A DNA stretch of 64,000 nt, from contig NZ_JAFBIL020000001.1 of assembly GCF_016809835.1 (NCBI RefSeq), positions 806,001-870,000 on the forward strand. The letters are read 5' to 3'. The position numbers and the translations under genes are program-made. A model generated the notes under the pieces. That model saw nothing but the letters and a program-made list of their open reading frames with translations. It searched no databases and was not told where the DNA came from. Below, piece by piece: positions 22,222 through 33,915 of the stretch. Each line of letters begins with the position of its first letter. The first letter of the stretch is position 1. This DNA is from Massilia soli (lineage in GTDB: Bacteria > Pseudomonadota > Gammaproteobacteria > Burkholderiales > Burkholderiaceae_D).

Positions 22222-22250
22222 ACTCGCCAGACCCCGATTTCCCCTATAAT
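22222..22250 (+). promoter_or_regulatory. Promoter candidate for the ABC exporter-murA-his block
   Basis: A perfect TATAAT at 22245-22250. The -35 region 16-17 bases upstream is poor (CTCGCC). It lies 82 bp before the ABC ATPase start, so that block could be transcribed independently of mla. Confidence 0.4.
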
Positions 22251-22331
22251 TGCCTGTTTCCCCAAGCGGGCTTCGAAGCGCGCCCGCCGTTACAGGGCAT
22301 GCTGTCTATACAGGCTAAGAACAAAAAACGC

Positions 22332-23239
<908 letters not shown>

Positions 23240-23243
<4 letters not shown>

Positions 23244-24007
23244 GTTTGTTTTCCGTAGGCTTCCAGACCCTGTTCTACAAGGAGTCGCTGCGCTTCTGGA
23301 AGGTCGCCACCCAGACCATCGGCGCGCCGATCCTGACCGCCATGCTGTACCTGCTGATCTTCGGCCACGTGCTCGAAGGCCGCGTCGAGGTCTATCCGGG
23401 CGTGAGCTATACCGCCTTCCTGGTGCCCGGCCTGGTGATGATGAGCGTGCTGCAAAACGCGTTCGCCAATTCGTCGTCCTCGCTGATCCAGTCGAAAATC
23501 ACGGGTAACCTGGTGTTCATCCTGCTGCCGCCGCTGTCGCACTGGGAAATCATCTCGGCTTACGTGCTGGCCTCGGTCACGCGCGGCCTGGTGGTTGGCG
23601 CCGGCGTGTTCGCCATCACCGCCTGGTTCGCCGACCTGCACTTCGCGCAGCCGGTATGGATCGCCGTGTTCGCGCTGATCGGCGCCGCCATTCTCGGCAC
23701 CATGGGCGTCATCGCCGGCATCTGGGCCGAGAAGTTCGACCAGCTGGCCGCTTTCCAGAACTTCCTGATCGTGCCGGCCACCTTCCTGGCCGGGGTGTTC
23801 TATTCGATCCACTCGCTGCCGCCGTTCTGGCAGGCGGTCTCGCATTTCAACCCGTTCTTTTATATGATTGACGGGTTCCGCCACGGTTTCTTCGGCGTGT
23901 CGGATGTGTCGCCATGGACCAGCCTGGGCATCGCCCTGGTGTTCTTCGCGGTGCTGTCGGCGTTCGCTGTTAACATGCTTTCGCGCGGCTACAAGCTGCG
24001 CCACTAA
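23240..24007 (+). CDS. ABC-2 type exporter permease
   Basis: 255 residues with about six membrane helices. It has the ABC2_membrane pattern (VPGLVMMSVLQNAFANSSSS, then VPATFLAGVFYSIHSLPPFW, then FNPFFYMIDGFRHGFFG). It pairs with the ATPase at 22332-23243 and resembles YadH. It probably exports a lipid, polysaccharide or drug, but the substrate cannot be told. Confidence 0.9.
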
Positions 24008-24024
24008 ATTCAATAGGACTTCAC

Positions 24025-24261
24025 GTGGAAACTACGCCAGAACTCATTCATAGCTACCTCAGCAACGGGCTCGTTTGCACCCACCTCGAAGTGGATGGCG
24101 ACGGCCGCCATTTCACGGCCCTGATCGTATCGCCAGCCTTCGAAGGCAAGCGCCTGATCCAGCGCCACCAGCTGGTTTATGCCGCACTCGGCGACCGCAT
24201 GCGTGAAGAGATCCACGCGCTGTCGATGAAGACCCTTACCCCTGCTGAATACCAAGGATAA
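24025..24261 (+). CDS. ibaG: BolA-family protein IbaG
   Basis: 78 residues, GTG start with AGGA upstream. The BolA/IbaG core includes the family motif [19 protein letters not shown], then [13 protein letters not shown]. BolA-like proteins bind monothiol glutaredoxins through a [2Fe-2S] cluster. In E. coli ibaG is also directly upstream of murA, as here. Confidence 0.9.
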   Translation: METTPELIHSYLSNGLVCTHLEVDGDGRHFTALIVSPAFEGKRLIQRHQLVYAALGDRMREEIHALSMKTLTPAEYQG

Positions 24262-24265
24262 AAAT

Positions 24266-25516
24266 ATGGACAAGCTCCAGATTGTCGGCGGCAAGCGCCT
24301 CAATGGCGACATCAAAATCTCCGGCGCCAAGAACGCCGCATTGCCGATCCTGTGCGCCGGCCTGCTGACCGCAGGCGACCTCGAACTGTCGAACGTGCCG
24401 CGCCTGCACGATGTCAAGACCATGCTCAAGCTGCTCGAACAGACCGGCCTGACGGTCGACCAGGACGACGAGCGCGTAACGCTGAACGGCAGCCGCATCG
24501 ACAAGCTGGAAGCGCCGTACGAGCTGGTGAAGACGATGCGCGCCTCGATCCTGGTGCTGGGCCCCTTGCTGGCGCGCTTCGGCGAAGCCAAGGTCTCGCT
24601 GCCGGGCGGCTGCGCGATCGGTTCGCGTCCGGTCGACCAGCACATCATGGGCCTGCGCGCGCTGGGCGCGGAGATCTCGATCGAAGGCGGCTACATCCAC
24701 GCCAAGTGCAAAAACCTCAAGGGCGCGCGCATCCGCACCGAGATGATCACCGTGACCGGCACCGAAAACCTGCTGATGGCCGCGACCCTGGCCGAAGGCG
24801 AGACCGTGCTTGAGAACGCGGCGCGCGAGCCTGAAGTCACCGACCTGGCCAACCTGCTGGTGGCCATGGGCGCGAAGATCGACGGCATCGGCACCGACCG
24901 CCTGGTCATCCAGGGCGTGGCCGAACTGCACGGCGCCAAGCACGCGGTGATTTCCGACCGCATCGAAGCGGCTACTTTCCTGTGCGCGGTTGCTGCCACC
25001 GGCGGCGACATCAACATCACCAACACCCGCACCGACATTTTTGATGTCGCGCTCGACAAGCTGCGCGAGCTGGGCCTGCAGATGACCGTCAGCGAGAACG
25101 CGATCCGCGCGCAGATGAACAGCCGCCCGCACCCGGTATCGTTCCGCACCACCGAATATCCTGGCTTCCCGACCGACATGCAGGCGCAGTTCATGGCGGT
25201 GAACATCATCGCCGGCGGCGCCAGCCGCGTGACCGAGACCATCTTCGAAAACCGCTTCATGCACGTCCAGGAGATGAACCGCCTTGGCGCGATGATCCAG
25301 ACCGACGGCAATACCGCCTTCATCAAGGGCGTCGACCGCCTGGTTGGCGCGCCCGTGATGGCGACCGACCTACGCGCATCGGCCTCTCTGGTGATCGCCG
25401 CGATGGCGGCCGAAGGCACCACCGTCATCGACCGCATCTATCACCTCGACCGCGGCTACGACCGCATGGAAGCGAAGCTGTCTGCGGTTGGCGCCGACGT
25501 CGTGCGGATCAAATAA
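24266..25516 (+). CDS. murA: UDP-N-acetylglucosamine 1-carboxyvinyltransferase
   Basis: 416 residues. It catalyses the first committed step of peptidoglycan synthesis, transfer of enolpyruvate from PEP to UDP-GlcNAc. The nucleophile C116 is in [16 protein letters not shown], and K22-N23 lie in [11 protein letters not shown]. The Cys makes the enzyme of the fosfomycin-sensitive type. The stop codon directly abuts the hisG start. Confidence 0.97.
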   Translation: MDKLQIVGGKRLNGDIKISGAKNAALPILCAGLLTAGDLELSNVPRLHDVKTMLKLLEQTGLTVDQDDERVTLNGSRIDKLEAPYELVKTMRASILVLGPLLARFGEAKVSLPGGCAIGSRPVDQHIMGLRALGAEISIEGGYIHAKCKNLKGARIRTEMITVTGTENLLMAATLAEGETVLENAAREPEVTDLANLLVAMGAKIDGIGTDRLVIQGVAELHGAKHAVISDRIEAATFLCAVAATGGDINITNTRTDIFDVALDKLRELGLQMTVSENAIRAQMNSRPHPVSFRTTEYPGFPTDMQAQFMAVNIIAGGASRVTETIFENRFMHVQEMNRLGAMIQTDGNTAFIKGVDRLVGAPVMATDLRASASLVIAAMAAEGTTVIDRIYHLDRGYDRMEAKLSAVGADVVRIK

Positions 25517-26191
25517 ATGAGCGGCGTATTCAAACCGGCCACGCGCCAGCTGATCCTGGCGCTGTCCAAAGGCCGGATTTTCGAAGACACGCTGCCGCTG
25601 CTGGAAGCGGCGGGCATCCGCGTCACCGAAAATCCGGAGACCTCGCGCAAGCTGATCCTCGACACCAGCGACCCTGATGTGCGCGTGATCATCGTGCGCG
25701 CCAGCGACGTGCCGACCTATGTCCAGTATGGCGCGGCCGACTTTGGCGTGGCCGGCAAGGATGTCCTGCTCGAGCACGGCGGCGAAGGCCTGTACCAGCC
25801 GATCGACCTGAATATCGCGCGCTGCCGCATGTCGGTGGCGGTGCATGCCGGCTTCGACTACGAGACCGCGGTGCGCCAGGGCGCGCGCCTGCGCGTGGCC
25901 ACCAAGTTCGTCCAGACCGCGCGCGAGCACTTTGCAGCCAAGGGCGTGCACGTCGACCTGATCAAGCTGTATGGCTCGATGGAGCTGGCGCCGCTGGTCG
26001 GCCTGTCTGACGCCATCGTCGACGTGGTCTCCACCGGTAGCACGCTGCGCGCCAACAACCTGGTCGAAGTCGAAAAGATCATGGATATCTCGTCGCGCCT
26101 TGTCGTCAACCAGGCCGCGCTGAAACTCAAGCGCGAGCGCCTGCAACCAATCCTGGCGGCGTTCGAACGCGCCTCCCGCATCGAAAAGTAA
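25517..26191 (+). CDS. hisG: ATP phosphoribosyltransferase, short form
   Basis: 224 residues, the short HisG_S type without the C-terminal ACT-like regulatory domain. It catalyses the first step of histidine synthesis. Family motifs: [37 protein letters not shown] and [18 protein letters not shown]. Short HisG needs the HisRS-like regulatory subunit HisZ, which is not encoded in this window. Confidence 0.96.
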   Translation: MSGVFKPATRQLILALSKGRIFEDTLPLLEAAGIRVTENPETSRKLILDTSDPDVRVIIVRASDVPTYVQYGAADFGVAGKDVLLEHGGEGLYQPIDLNIARCRMSVAVHAGFDYETAVRQGARLRVATKFVQTAREHFAAKGVHVDLIKLYGSMELAPLVGLSDAIVDVVSTGSTLRANNLVEVEKIMDISSRLVVNQAALKLKRERLQPILAAFERASRIEK

Positions 26192-26193
26192 CC

Positions 26194-27510
26194 ATGACCA
26201 TCCAGATCCGCAAACTCGACTCTTCAAGTGCAGGCTTCAAGCAGCAGCTCGACACCCTGCTGGCATTCGAGGCGTCGACCGACGACGCGATCGAAAGCGC
26301 GGTGGCGACGATTTTGCAGGATGTGAAAGCGCGCGGCGACGCCGCCGTGCTGGAATACACCAACCGTTTCGACCGCGTCAGCGCGTCCAGCATGGCCGCC
26401 TTCGATATCGGCCAGGATCAACTGCAGGCGGCGCTCGACAGCCTGCCGCAGGCGCAGCGCGAAGCATTGCAGGTAGCCGCCGAGCGCATCCGCGTGTTCC
26501 ACGAGCGCCAGAAGCAGGAACTCGGCGGCTTCAGCTACACCGAACCTGACGGCACCGTGCTTGGCCAGCGCATCACGCCGCTCGACCGGGTCGGCATCTA
26601 TGTCCCGGGTGGCAAGGCGACCTATCCGTCATCGGTACTGATGAACGCGATACCGGCCAAGGTGGCTGGCGTCGCCGAGATCATCATGGTGGTGCCGACC
26701 CCCGACGGCGTCAAGAACCAGATCGTGCTGGCGGCCGCCGCGATTGCCGGCGTGACCCGCGTGATCACCATTGGCGGCGCCCAGGCGGTCGGCGCGCTGG
26801 CCTACGGCACCGAGACCATCGCCGCGGTCGACAAGATCGTCGGCCCCGGCAACGCCTACGTGGCAGCGGCCAAGCGCCGCGTATTCGGCACCGTCGGCAT
26901 CGACATGATCGCCGGTCCGTCCGAGATCCTGGTGCTGTGCGACGGCACCACCGACCCCGACTGGGTCGCGATGGACCTGTTCTCGCAGGCCGAGCACGAC
27001 GAGCTGGCCCAGGCCATCATGCTGTGCCCGGACGCCGACTACATCGCCCAGGTCGAGGCCAGCATCCACAAGCTGCTGCCGACGATGACGCGCCAGGACA
27101 CCATCCGCACCTCGATGACCGATCGCGGCGCGCTGGTCAAGGTGCGCGACATGGAGGAAGCCTGCGATCTCGCCAACGCGATCGCCGCTGAGCACCTCGA
27201 AATCTCGGCCGACAACCCGCAGCAGTGGGCCGACAAGATCCGCCATGCCGGCGCGATCTTCCTCGGCCGCTTCTCGTCAGAATCGCTCGGCGACTACTGC
27301 TGCGGCCCCAACCACGTGCTGCCGACCTCGCGCACCGCGCGCTTCTCGTCGCCGCTGGGCGTGTACGACTTCCAGAAGCGCTCGTCGATCCTGTTCGTCA
27401 GCGAAGCCGGTGCGCAAACGCTGGGCAAGGTGGCGGCCGAACTGGCCTATGGCGAAGGCTTGCAGGCGCACGCCCGTAGCGCCGAACTGCGCATGACGAA
27501 GCCAGCATGA
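26194..27510 (+). CDS. hisD: Histidinol dehydrogenase
   Basis: 438 residues. It oxidises L-histidinol to histidine in two NAD steps and uses zinc. Motifs: [43 protein letters not shown] and [20 protein letters not shown]. It ends in an ATGA overlap with the DNA methyltransferase gene. Confidence 0.97.
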   Translation: MTIQIRKLDSSSAGFKQQLDTLLAFEASTDDAIESAVATILQDVKARGDAAVLEYTNRFDRVSASSMAAFDIGQDQLQAALDSLPQAQREALQVAAERIRVFHERQKQELGGFSYTEPDGTVLGQRITPLDRVGIYVPGGKATYPSSVLMNAIPAKVAGVAEIIMVVPTPDGVKNQIVLAAAAIAGVTRVITIGGAQAVGALAYGTETIAAVDKIVGPGNAYVAAAKRRVFGTVGIDMIAGPSEILVLCDGTTDPDWVAMDLFSQAEHDELAQAIMLCPDADYIAQVEASIHKLLPTMTRQDTIRTSMTDRGALVKVRDMEEACDLANAIAAEHLEISADNPQQWADKIRHAGAIFLGRFSSESLGDYCCGPNHVLPTSRTARFSSPLGVYDFQKRSSILFVSEAGAQTLGKVAAELAYGEGLQAHARSAELRMTKPA

Positions 27511-28331
27511 CTTCCTGGGTCAACCAGGTGTTCTGCGAGGACGCGTTGACGGGCCTCGCGCGCATCCCGGACGGATCGGTGGACCTGATCCTGACTGACC
27601 CGCCGTACAACCTCGGCAAGGACTATGGCAACGCGTCCGACCAGCAAACGGTCGACGCCTACCTGGCCTGGACCGAGCAGTGGATCGACGCCGCGCTGCC
27701 CAAGCTCAAAGCCAACGGCAGCCTGTACATCTTCCTGACCTGGCGCTTTTCGCCGGAGATCTTCGTGATGCTGAAAAAGCGCATGACGATGATGAACGAG
27801 ATTATCTGGGACCGCCGGGTGCCGTCGATGGGCGGCAGCGTGCGCAGCTATTCGTCGGTGCACGACACCATCGGCTTCTTCGTCAATCGCAAGGACTACT
27901 ACTTCGACCTCGACGCCGTGCGCATCCCGTATGACGCGGCCACCAAGAAGGCCCGTTCGCGCTCGATCTTCATCGGCGCGAAGTGGCTCGAAGTGGGCTA
28001 CAACCCGAAAGACCTGTGGAGCGTCTCGCGCCTGCACCGCGAGCACCCGGAGCGTGCCGACCATCCGACCCAGAAGCCGCTCGAAATCATCGAGCGCATG
28101 ATCAAGGCGTCGTGCCCGCCGGGCGGCGTCGTGCTCGACCCGTTCATGGGCAGCGGCACCACCGCCCTGGCGGCCCAGCGCTGCGAGCGCAACTTCGTCG
28201 GCTTCGAGCTCAATCCCGATTACTGCGCGATTATCGAGAGCCGCCTGGCCGCACCAAAGCTGGAACCGACCCGCAAGGCCGCCAAACGCAAGAGCGCCGC
28301 CACCGCCGTGGCCACCGAGGAGCAAGCATGA
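27507..28331 (+). CDS. Site-specific adenine DNA methyltransferase inside the his operon
   Basis: 274 residues. Motif IV is DPPY (31-34), before motif I (DPFMGSGTT, about 211-219), so it is a beta-group N6-adenine methyltransferase (N6_N4_Mtase domain). The target motif HPTQKP precedes motif I as in M.HinfI and CcrM-like enzymes. There is a basic Lys/Arg-rich tail (RKAAKRKSA). It overlaps hisD and hisC by four bases on each side (27507-27510 and 28328-28331), so it is translationally coupled within the histidine operon. No restriction endonuclease is nearby. It would be an orphan methylase, possibly epigenetic. The recognition site is unknown. Confidence 0.9.
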   Translation: MTSWVNQVFCEDALTGLARIPDGSVDLILTDPPYNLGKDYGNASDQQTVDAYLAWTEQWIDAALPKLKANGSLYIFLTWRFSPEIFVMLKKRMTMMNEIIWDRRVPSMGGSVRSYSSVHDTIGFFVNRKDYYFDLDAVRIPYDAATKKARSRSIFIGAKWLEVGYNPKDLWSVSRLHREHPERADHPTQKPLEIIERMIKASCPPGGVVLDPFMGSGTTALAAQRCERNFVGFELNPDYCAIIESRLAAPKLEPTRKAAKRKSAATAVATEEQA

Positions 28332-29419
28332 CCAGCAAGCTGATTGAAAACACCATTCGCCCCGACGTGCGCGCGCTGTCGTCGTACCACGTGCCCGACG
28401 CCAGCGGCTACATCAAGCTTGACGCGATGGAGAACCCGTACCAGCTGCCGGAGCGCCTGCGCAACGAACTGGCGATGCGCCTGGCCGACGCGGTGCTGAA
28501 CCGCTACCCGGTCCCGACCTACGCGACGCTCAAGCAGAAAATCCGCGCCACCCTCGGTGTGCCTGAAGGCTTCGACGTCATCCTCGGTAACGGCTCCGAC
28601 GAAATCATCAGCATCGTCATCAGCGCGGTGGCGCGTACCGACAGGCGCACCGTCATCATGGCGCCGGTCCCGGCCTTCGTGATGTTCGCGCGCTCGGCCC
28701 AGATGGCCGGCTGCGACTTTGTCGGCGTGCCGCTGACAGCCGATTTCTCGCTCGATCGCGAAGCGATGCTGGCGGCGATCGCCGAACACCAGCCAGCCGT
28801 GGTGTTCCTCGCGTATCCGAACAACCCGACCGGCAACCTGTTCGACGAAGCGGACATCGAAGCGATCGTCGAAGCGCTGGGCGATACCGGCATCGCCGTG
28901 GTGGACGAGGCCTATGGACCGTTCGCCAAGGCCAGTTTCATGGACCGCCTGCCGCGCTACCCGAACCTGGTGGTGATGCGTACCTTGTCGAAGCTGGGCC
29001 TGGCCGGGATTCGCCTCGGCTACCTGGCCGCCGGCGCCGAGCTGCTGGAGCAGTTCGACAAGGTGCGCCCGCCCTACAACGTCAACGTGCTGACCCAGGT
29101 CGCGGCCGAATTTGCGCTCGATCATATCGATGTGCTCAACGCCCAGGCCGACGCGATCAACGCCGAACGCAGCGGGCTTGCCGCTGCCCTGTCCGCGCTG
29201 CCTGGCGTAACCGTTTTCCCGTCGCGCGCGAACTTTTTGCTGGTGCGCGTGCCCGATGCTGATAGTGCTTGCTCGCAACTCCTGGCGGACAAGATCATGA
29301 TCAAAAATATGAGTAAAATGCACGGACTGCTGGCGAATTGCATCCGTGTTACCGTGAGTACTCCAGAAGAAAATACCGCCTTCGTCGATGCCCTGCGGGC
29401 CTCGCTCGAAACGCGATAG
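28328..29419 (+). CDS. hisC: Histidinol-phosphate aminotransferase
   Basis: 363 residues, ATG 28328 overlapping the methyltransferase stop codon. It is a PLP-dependent class I/II aminotransferase converting imidazole acetol phosphate to histidinol phosphate. Motifs: LDAMENPYQLPERLR, GNGSDEII, AYPNNPTGNLF, VVDEAYGPF, and the PLP lysine region TLSKLGLAGIRLGYLA. Confidence 0.96.
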   Translation: MTSKLIENTIRPDVRALSSYHVPDASGYIKLDAMENPYQLPERLRNELAMRLADAVLNRYPVPTYATLKQKIRATLGVPEGFDVILGNGSDEIISIVISAVARTDRRTVIMAPVPAFVMFARSAQMAGCDFVGVPLTADFSLDREAMLAAIAEHQPAVVFLAYPNNPTGNLFDEADIEAIVEALGDTGIAVVDEAYGPFAKASFMDRLPRYPNLVVMRTLSKLGLAGIRLGYLAAGAELLEQFDKVRPPYNVNVLTQVAAEFALDHIDVLNAQADAINAERSGLAAALSALPGVTVFPSRANFLLVRVPDADSACSQLLADKIMIKNMSKMHGLLANCIRVTVSTPEENTAFVDALRASLETR

Positions 29420-29464
29420 ATTCTTCGACGAGTTTGCATTGATGTCGTATAACCGAGCCATTTC

Positions 29465-30055
29465 ATGACCCGCACCGCAGAAATAACGCGCAATACCAAC
29501 GAGACGAAAATCCGCGTCGCGATCAACCTGGACGGCACCGGCCAGCAAAAGCTGAACACCGGGGTGCCCTTCCTCGACCACATGCTCGACCAGATCGCGC
29601 GCCATGGCCTGATCGACCTCGATATCGAGTGCATCGGCGACCTGCATATCGACGCCCACCACTCGGTGGAGGACACCGGCATCACGCTCGGCATGGCGGT
29701 CGCCCAGGCGATCGGCGACAAGAAGGGCATCCGCCGCTACGGCCACGCCTACGTGCCGCTGGACGAGGCGCTGTCGCGCGTGGTGATCGATTTTTCGGGC
29801 CGCCCGGGGCTGGAGATGCACGTGCCATGGAAGCGCGCCATGATCGGCAATTTCGACGTCGACCTGGCGCACGAATTCTTCCAGGGCTTCGTCAACCACG
29901 CGCTGGTGTCGCTGCACATCGATAACCTGCGCGGCGAGAACGCCCACCACCAGTGCGAGACCGTGTTCAAGGCCTTCGGCCGCGCGCTGCGCATGGCCGC
30001 CGAGCTGGACGACCGCGCGGCCGGCACCATCCCGTCGACCAAAGGCAGCCTGTAA
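29465..30055 (+). CDS. hisB: Imidazoleglycerol-phosphate dehydratase
   Basis: 196 residues, the monofunctional IGPD form without the HisN phosphatase fused in E. coli. Metal-binding motifs: [24 protein letters not shown] and [19 protein letters not shown]. Confidence 0.97.
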   Translation: MTRTAEITRNTNETKIRVAINLDGTGQQKLNTGVPFLDHMLDQIARHGLIDLDIECIGDLHIDAHHSVEDTGITLGMAVAQAIGDKKGIRRYGHAYVPLDEALSRVVIDFSGRPGLEMHVPWKRAMIGNFDVDLAHEFFQGFVNHALVSLHIDNLRGENAHHQCETVFKAFGRALRMAAELDDRAAGTIPSTKGSL

Positions 30056-30075
30056 CCACCTGACTGCTCACTCTC

Positions 30076-30714
30076 ATGAATAAAATCGTAGTAGTCGATT
30101 ACGGCATGGGCAACCTGCGCTCCGTTGCGCAGGCGCTGCGCGCCGTGGCGCCGGAGGCCGACGTGCTCATTTCCGGCGAAGTGGCCGACATCGACAGCGC
30201 CGACCGCATTGTGCTGCCGGGCCAGGGCGCGATGCGCGACTGCATGCGCAGCCTGCGCGAATCCGGTGTGAAGGAAGCGCTGCTGCGCGCCGCCAAAACC
30301 CGCCCGATGATGGGCGTATGCGTGGGCGAGCAAATGCTGTTCGACGTCAGCGAGGAAGGCGACACGCCTGGCCTCGGCCTGTTGCCGGGCAAAGTAGTAC
30401 GCTTCCAGCTTGACGGGCGCCTGCAGAACGACGGTTCGCGCTTCAAGGTGCCGCAGATGGGCTGGAACCGCGTGCGCCAGGTAGCGCAGCATCCGCTGTG
30501 GACCGGCATCGAGGACAACAGCTACTTCTATTTTGTGCACAGTTACTATGCGCAGCCAGAGCAGGCGTCAAGCGTGATCGGCGAGACCGATTACGGCGGC
30601 GATTTCTGCTGCGCGGTCGCGCGCGACAACATCGTCGCAACCCAGTTCCACCCGGAGAAAAGTGCGGCGGCAGGCCTGACGCTGTACAAGAATTTCGTCC
30701 ACTGGAATCCCTGA
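30076..30714 (+). CDS. hisH: Imidazole glycerol phosphate synthase, glutaminase subunit
   Basis: 212 residues, a class I glutamine amidotransferase. The nucleophile is C82 in [11 protein letters not shown], and the His-Glu pair lies in [13 protein letters not shown]. It supplies ammonia to HisF. Confidence 0.97.
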   Translation: MNKIVVVDYGMGNLRSVAQALRAVAPEADVLISGEVADIDSADRIVLPGQGAMRDCMRSLRESGVKEALLRAAKTRPMMGVCVGEQMLFDVSEEGDTPGLGLLPGKVVRFQLDGRLQNDGSRFKVPQMGWNRVRQVAQHPLWTGIEDNSYFYFVHSYYAQPEQASSVIGETDYGGDFCCAVARDNIVATQFHPEKSAAAGLTLYKNFVHWNP

Positions 30715-30744
30715 CTCAACCACTCACCCATTAAGAACATCGCC

Positions 30745-31524
30745 ATGCTGCTCATTCCTGCCATCGACCTCAAGGACGGTCACTGCGTCCGCCTGAAACA
30801 AGGCGATATGGAACTCGCCACCGTATTTTCCGAAGATCCCGCCGAGATGGCGCTGCACTGGCTCAAGCAGGGCGCGCGTCGCCTGCACCTCGTCGACCTG
30901 AACGGCGCCTTCGCCGGCAAGCCGAAGAACGAGGCCGCCGTGAAATCCATTTTGCAGGTGGTGCAGGACTTCGCGATCGATAACGACATCGACGAGATCC
31001 CGGTGCAGCTGGGCGGCGGCATCCGCGACCTCGACACCATCGAGCGCTACCTGGACGCCGGCATCAGCTACATCATCGTCGGCACCGCCGCGGTCAAGAA
31101 TCCGGGCTTTTTGCATGATGCCTGCGGCGCCTTCCCGGGCCACATCATCGTCGGCCTCGACGCCAAGGACGGCAAGGTCGCCACCGACGGCTGGAGCAAG
31201 ATGTCCGGCCACGAAGTGATCGACCTGGCCAAGAAGTTCGAAGCCTACGGCGTCGAATCGATCATCTACACCGACATCGGCCGCGACGGCATGATGGGCG
31301 GGGTGAACATCGAGGCGACCGTCAAGCTGGCGCAGGCCGTGAAAATCCCGGTCATCGCCTCCGGCGGCCTGCACAACCTGGCCGACATCGAAGCGCTGTG
31401 CGCGGTGCAGGACGAGGGCATCGAAGGCGTGATCTGCGGGCGCTCGATCTACGAAGGCACCATCAACCTGCAGGAAGCGCAGGATCGCGCCGACGAACTG
31501 ACCGAAAGCGGCAATGCTAGCTAA
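30745..31524 (+). CDS. hisA: Phosphoribosylformimino-AICAR-P isomerase
   Basis: 259 residues forming a TIM barrel. It catalyses the Amadori rearrangement in histidine synthesis. The start [20 protein letters not shown] carries the catalytic Asp, with [23 protein letters not shown] and IASGGLHNL following. It overlaps hisF by 11 bp. Confidence 0.96.
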   Translation: MLLIPAIDLKDGHCVRLKQGDMELATVFSEDPAEMALHWLKQGARRLHLVDLNGAFAGKPKNEAAVKSILQVVQDFAIDNDIDEIPVQLGGGIRDLDTIERYLDAGISYIIVGTAAVKNPGFLHDACGAFPGHIIVGLDAKDGKVATDGWSKMSGHEVIDLAKKFEAYGVESIIYTDIGRDGMMGGVNIEATVKLAQAVKIPVIASGGLHNLADIEALCAVQDEGIEGVICGRSIYEGTINLQEAQDRADELTESGNAS

Positions 31525-32275
31525 ACGTATCATTCCCTGCCTCGACGTGACCGACGGCCGCGTCGTCAAGGGCGTCAACTTCACCGAGCTGCGCGACGCC
31601 GGCGACCCGGTGGAGATCGCGCGCCGCTACGACGGGCAGGGCGCCGACGAAATCACCTTCCTCGACATCACCGCGTCGAGCGACGACCGCGACCTCATTT
31701 TGCATATCATCGAGGAGGTCGCCTCCAGCGTGTTCATCCCGCTGACGGTCGGCGGCGGCGTGCGCAAGGTCGAGGACGTGCGGCGCCTGCTCAACGCGGG
31801 CGCCGACAAGGTCAGCATGAACACCTCGGCCGTCACCAACCCGCAGCTGGTGTTCGACGCCTCGCAGAAGCACGGTTCGCAGTGCATCGTGGTGGCGATC
31901 GACGCCAAGCAGGTCGCGCCGGGCAAGTGGGAAGTGTTCACCCACGGCGGGCGCAACGCCACCGGCCTTGACGCGGTCGACTGGGCGCGCAGGCTCGAAA
32001 CCCTGGGCGCCGGCGAGATCCTGCTGACCAGCATGGACCGCGACGGCACCAAGTCGGGCTTCGACCTTGGCCTGACGCGCGCGGTCTCGGACGCCATCGG
32101 CATTCCGGTGATCGCATCGGGCGGCGTGGGCGGCCTGCAGGACCTGGCCGACGGCATCAAGCAAGGCCATGCCGATGCGGTACTGGCGGCCAGCATCTTC
32201 CACTACGGGCATCATACGGTCGGCGAAGCCAAGCGTTTCATGGCCGCGCAGGGCATTCCGATGCGCCTCGCATGA
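31514..32275 (+). CDS. hisF: Imidazole glycerol phosphate synthase, cyclase subunit
   Basis: 253 residues, a TIM barrel paralogous to HisA. Catalytic D11 lies in [19 protein letters not shown], and D130 in the strand VVAIDAK. Other motifs: [25 protein letters not shown] and ASGGVGGL. With HisH it closes the imidazole ring. It ends in an ATGA overlap with hisI. Confidence 0.97.
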   Translation: MLAKRIIPCLDVTDGRVVKGVNFTELRDAGDPVEIARRYDGQGADEITFLDITASSDDRDLILHIIEEVASSVFIPLTVGGGVRKVEDVRRLLNAGADKVSMNTSAVTNPQLVFDASQKHGSQCIVVAIDAKQVAPGKWEVFTHGGRNATGLDAVDWARRLETLGAGEILLTSMDRDGTKSGFDLGLTRAVSDAIGIPVIASGGVGGLQDLADGIKQGHADAVLAASIFHYGHHTVGEAKRFMAAQGIPMRLA

Positions 32276-32736
32276 CCGTCCAGGGACAACAGGAACAGCG
32301 TATGGTTACTACTGTAGCGACAACGGCGCCAAACGCCAAATGGCTCAAGAAGATCAAGTGGGATGAACACGGCCTGGTGCCGGTGATCGCACAGGAAGCC
32401 GGCAGCGGCGACGTGCTGATGTTCGCCTGGATGAACCGCGACGCCCTGTGCAAGACCGTGGAGCTGGGCGAGGCGGTGTACTGGAGCCGCTCGCGCAAGA
32501 AGCTGTGGCACAAGGGCGAAGAATCGGGCCATGTGCAAAAGGTGCTCGAGGTCCGCCTCGACTGCGACGAAGACGTGGTGCTGCTCAAGATCGAACAGGC
32601 TGGCGGCATCGCCTGCCATACCGGGCGCCACTCGTGCTTCTTCCACAAGTTCGACGGCGACGTCATGACCGGCGACTGGCAGGCCGTCGACCCGGTGCTG
32701 CAGGACCCGGCCACCATTTATACCAAACCGAAATAA
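32272..32736 (+). CDS. hisI: Phosphoribosyl-AMP cyclohydrolase
   Basis: 154 residues if started at ATG 32272, which overlaps the hisF stop. ATG 32302 would give 144. Only the cyclohydrolase domain is present; the pyrophosphatase (HisE) is a separate gene. Core motifs: [38 protein letters not shown], and the metal-binding [10 protein letters not shown]. Confidence 0.95.
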   Translation: MTVQGQQEQRMVTTVATTAPNAKWLKKIKWDEHGLVPVIAQEAGSGDVLMFAWMNRDALCKTVELGEAVYWSRSRKKLWHKGEESGHVQKVLEVRLDCDEDVVLLKIEQAGGIACHTGRHSCFFHKFDGDVMTGDWQAVDPVLQDPATIYTKPK

Positions 32737-32740
32737 AAAA

Positions 32741-33079
32741 ATGAGCCAGACTTTAGCCCGCGTGGCCGAGACCATCGAAGCGCGCAAACCTGAAAACGGC
32801 GGCGACCCCGCCACCTCGTATGTCGCCAAGCTGATGGCCAAGGGCGACGACGCGATCCTGAAAAAAATCGGCGAGGAAGCCACCGAGCTGGTGATGGCCG
32901 CCAAGGATGTGCGCGCCGGCGCCGACCGCTCGAAGGTGCTGTACGAGTGCGCCGACCTGTGGTTCCACTCGATGGTGCTGCTGGCCCGCTTCGATCTCAG
33001 CCCGCAGCAGGTGCTCAACGAGCTGGCGCGCCGCGAGGGCTTGTCGGGTATCGACGAAAAAGCCTCCCGCAAAGAATAA
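32741..33079 (+). CDS. hisE: Phosphoribosyl-ATP pyrophosphatase
   Basis: 112 residues, an all-alpha MazG-like fold. Motifs: [20 protein letters not shown], then EATELVMAA and [15 protein letters not shown], carrying the Glu/Asp metal ligands. It is the last histidine gene of the cluster and is followed by a composite REP-like repeat. Confidence 0.96.
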   Translation: MSQTLARVAETIEARKPENGGDPATSYVAKLMAKGDDAILKKIGEEATELVMAAKDVRAGADRSKVLYECADLWFHSMVLLARFDLSPQQVLNELARREGLSGIDEKASRKE

Positions 33080-33083
33080 GACT

Positions 33084-33159
33084 CCGTCGTTCCCGCGAAA
33101 GCGGGAACCCATGCAAGTGCCAGCGGGATATAGGTTCCCGCCTGCGCGGGAACGACGAG
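33084..33159. repeat. Composite REP-like repeat (two palindromes) between hisE and the HIT gene
   Basis: The first palindrome is CGTTCCCGC, loop GAAA, GCGGGAAC (33088-33108). The second is GGTTCCCGC, loop CTG, GCGGGAACGACG (33133-33156). Together they make a larger inverted arrangement with outer arms TCGTTCCCGC and GCGGGAACGA. This is typical of a REP doublet (BIME-like) as used by RAYT transposases. Confidence 0.75.
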
Positions 33160-33186
33160 AATGAATAACCGACCCTGGACGCCACC

Positions 33187-33558
33187 ATGACCAACTGTAT
33201 TTTCTGCAAGATCGCTGCAAAACAGATTCCAGCCGACATTGTCTATGAAGACGACGAGTTGCTTGTGTTTAAGGACATCCACCCGGCCGCGCCGGTGCAC
33301 CTGCTGGTGATTCCAAAGGAGCACGTGGCCACTTTGTCGGAATGTAACGGCAGCCATGCTGCGATGCTGGGCCGCATGATGACCCTGGTACCGCAGCTTG
33401 CCGCTGAACATGGTTGCGCCGTCAGCTATGATGAGCAGGGCCAGCCGGGCGGCGGCTACAAGACGCTGATTAACAGCGGCCCGGACGGGGGCCAGGAGGT
33501 GTACCATCTGCACTTGCACATGTACGGCGGTCCGCGCCCCTGGAAGGGCCAGCGCTAA
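33187..33558 (+). CDS. HIT-family hydrolase (HinT-like)
   Basis: 123 residues. It begins NCIFCKIAAKQIPADIVYED and ends with the histidine triad HLHLHMYGG. HinT-like proteins hydrolyse purine nucleoside phosphoramidates. The Cys pair CxxC near the start (C4, C7) is common in this branch and may bind zinc. Its place between hisE and tatA is a conserved betaproteobacterial arrangement. Confidence 0.92.
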   Translation: MTNCIFCKIAAKQIPADIVYEDDELLVFKDIHPAAPVHLLVIPKEHVATLSECNGSHAAMLGRMMTLVPQLAAEHGCAVSYDEQGQPGGGYKTLINSGPDGGQEVYHLHLHMYGGPRPWKGQR

Positions 33559-33636
33559 TTCTGACGTAGCCAAAGCGCATCGCGTAAAATACCGCAGGTT
33601 TCATGGATATGGGCCGTTGTCGCCCGCAAGGAGAAA

Positions 33637-33864
33637 ATGATGGGTTCAATGAGTATTTGGCACTGGCTGATCGTGCTGGTCGTAATTCTGCTGGTGTTCG
33701 GCACTAAAAAGCTGGGCAATATGGGTGGTGATATCGGCAAGGCAGTCAAGGGTTTCAAGGACGGCGTCAAGGGCGAGGAAGACAAGCCTGCGGCAACCAC
33801 AACCCAGCACGTCGCTGACAAGTCCACCATCGACGTCGACACGAAAGAGAAGACGAAGCTGTAA
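33637..33864 (+). CDS. tatA: Twin-arginine translocase subunit TatA
   Basis: 75 residues from ATG 33637 with AAGGAG upstream. ATGs at 33640 and 33649 are also possible. One N-terminal helix ([20 protein letters not shown]) is followed by the amphipathic helix [18 protein letters not shown] and an acidic, Lys-rich tail. TatA forms the pore of the Tat system that exports folded proteins. Confidence 0.95.
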   Translation: MMGSMSIWHWLIVLVVILLVFGTKKLGNMGGDIGKAVKGFKDGVKGEEDKPAATTTQHVADKSTIDVDTKEKTKL

Positions 33865-33915
33865 GCCGGCGCGGCGTGTGTCGTCACACGCCTGCCAGCC
33901 CAGGTTTCACCCTCA

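Noticed and set aside
25517-26191. HisG as a truncated gene because of its 224 residues
   Set aside because: This is the normal short HisG form, which works with HisZ. No damage is visible.
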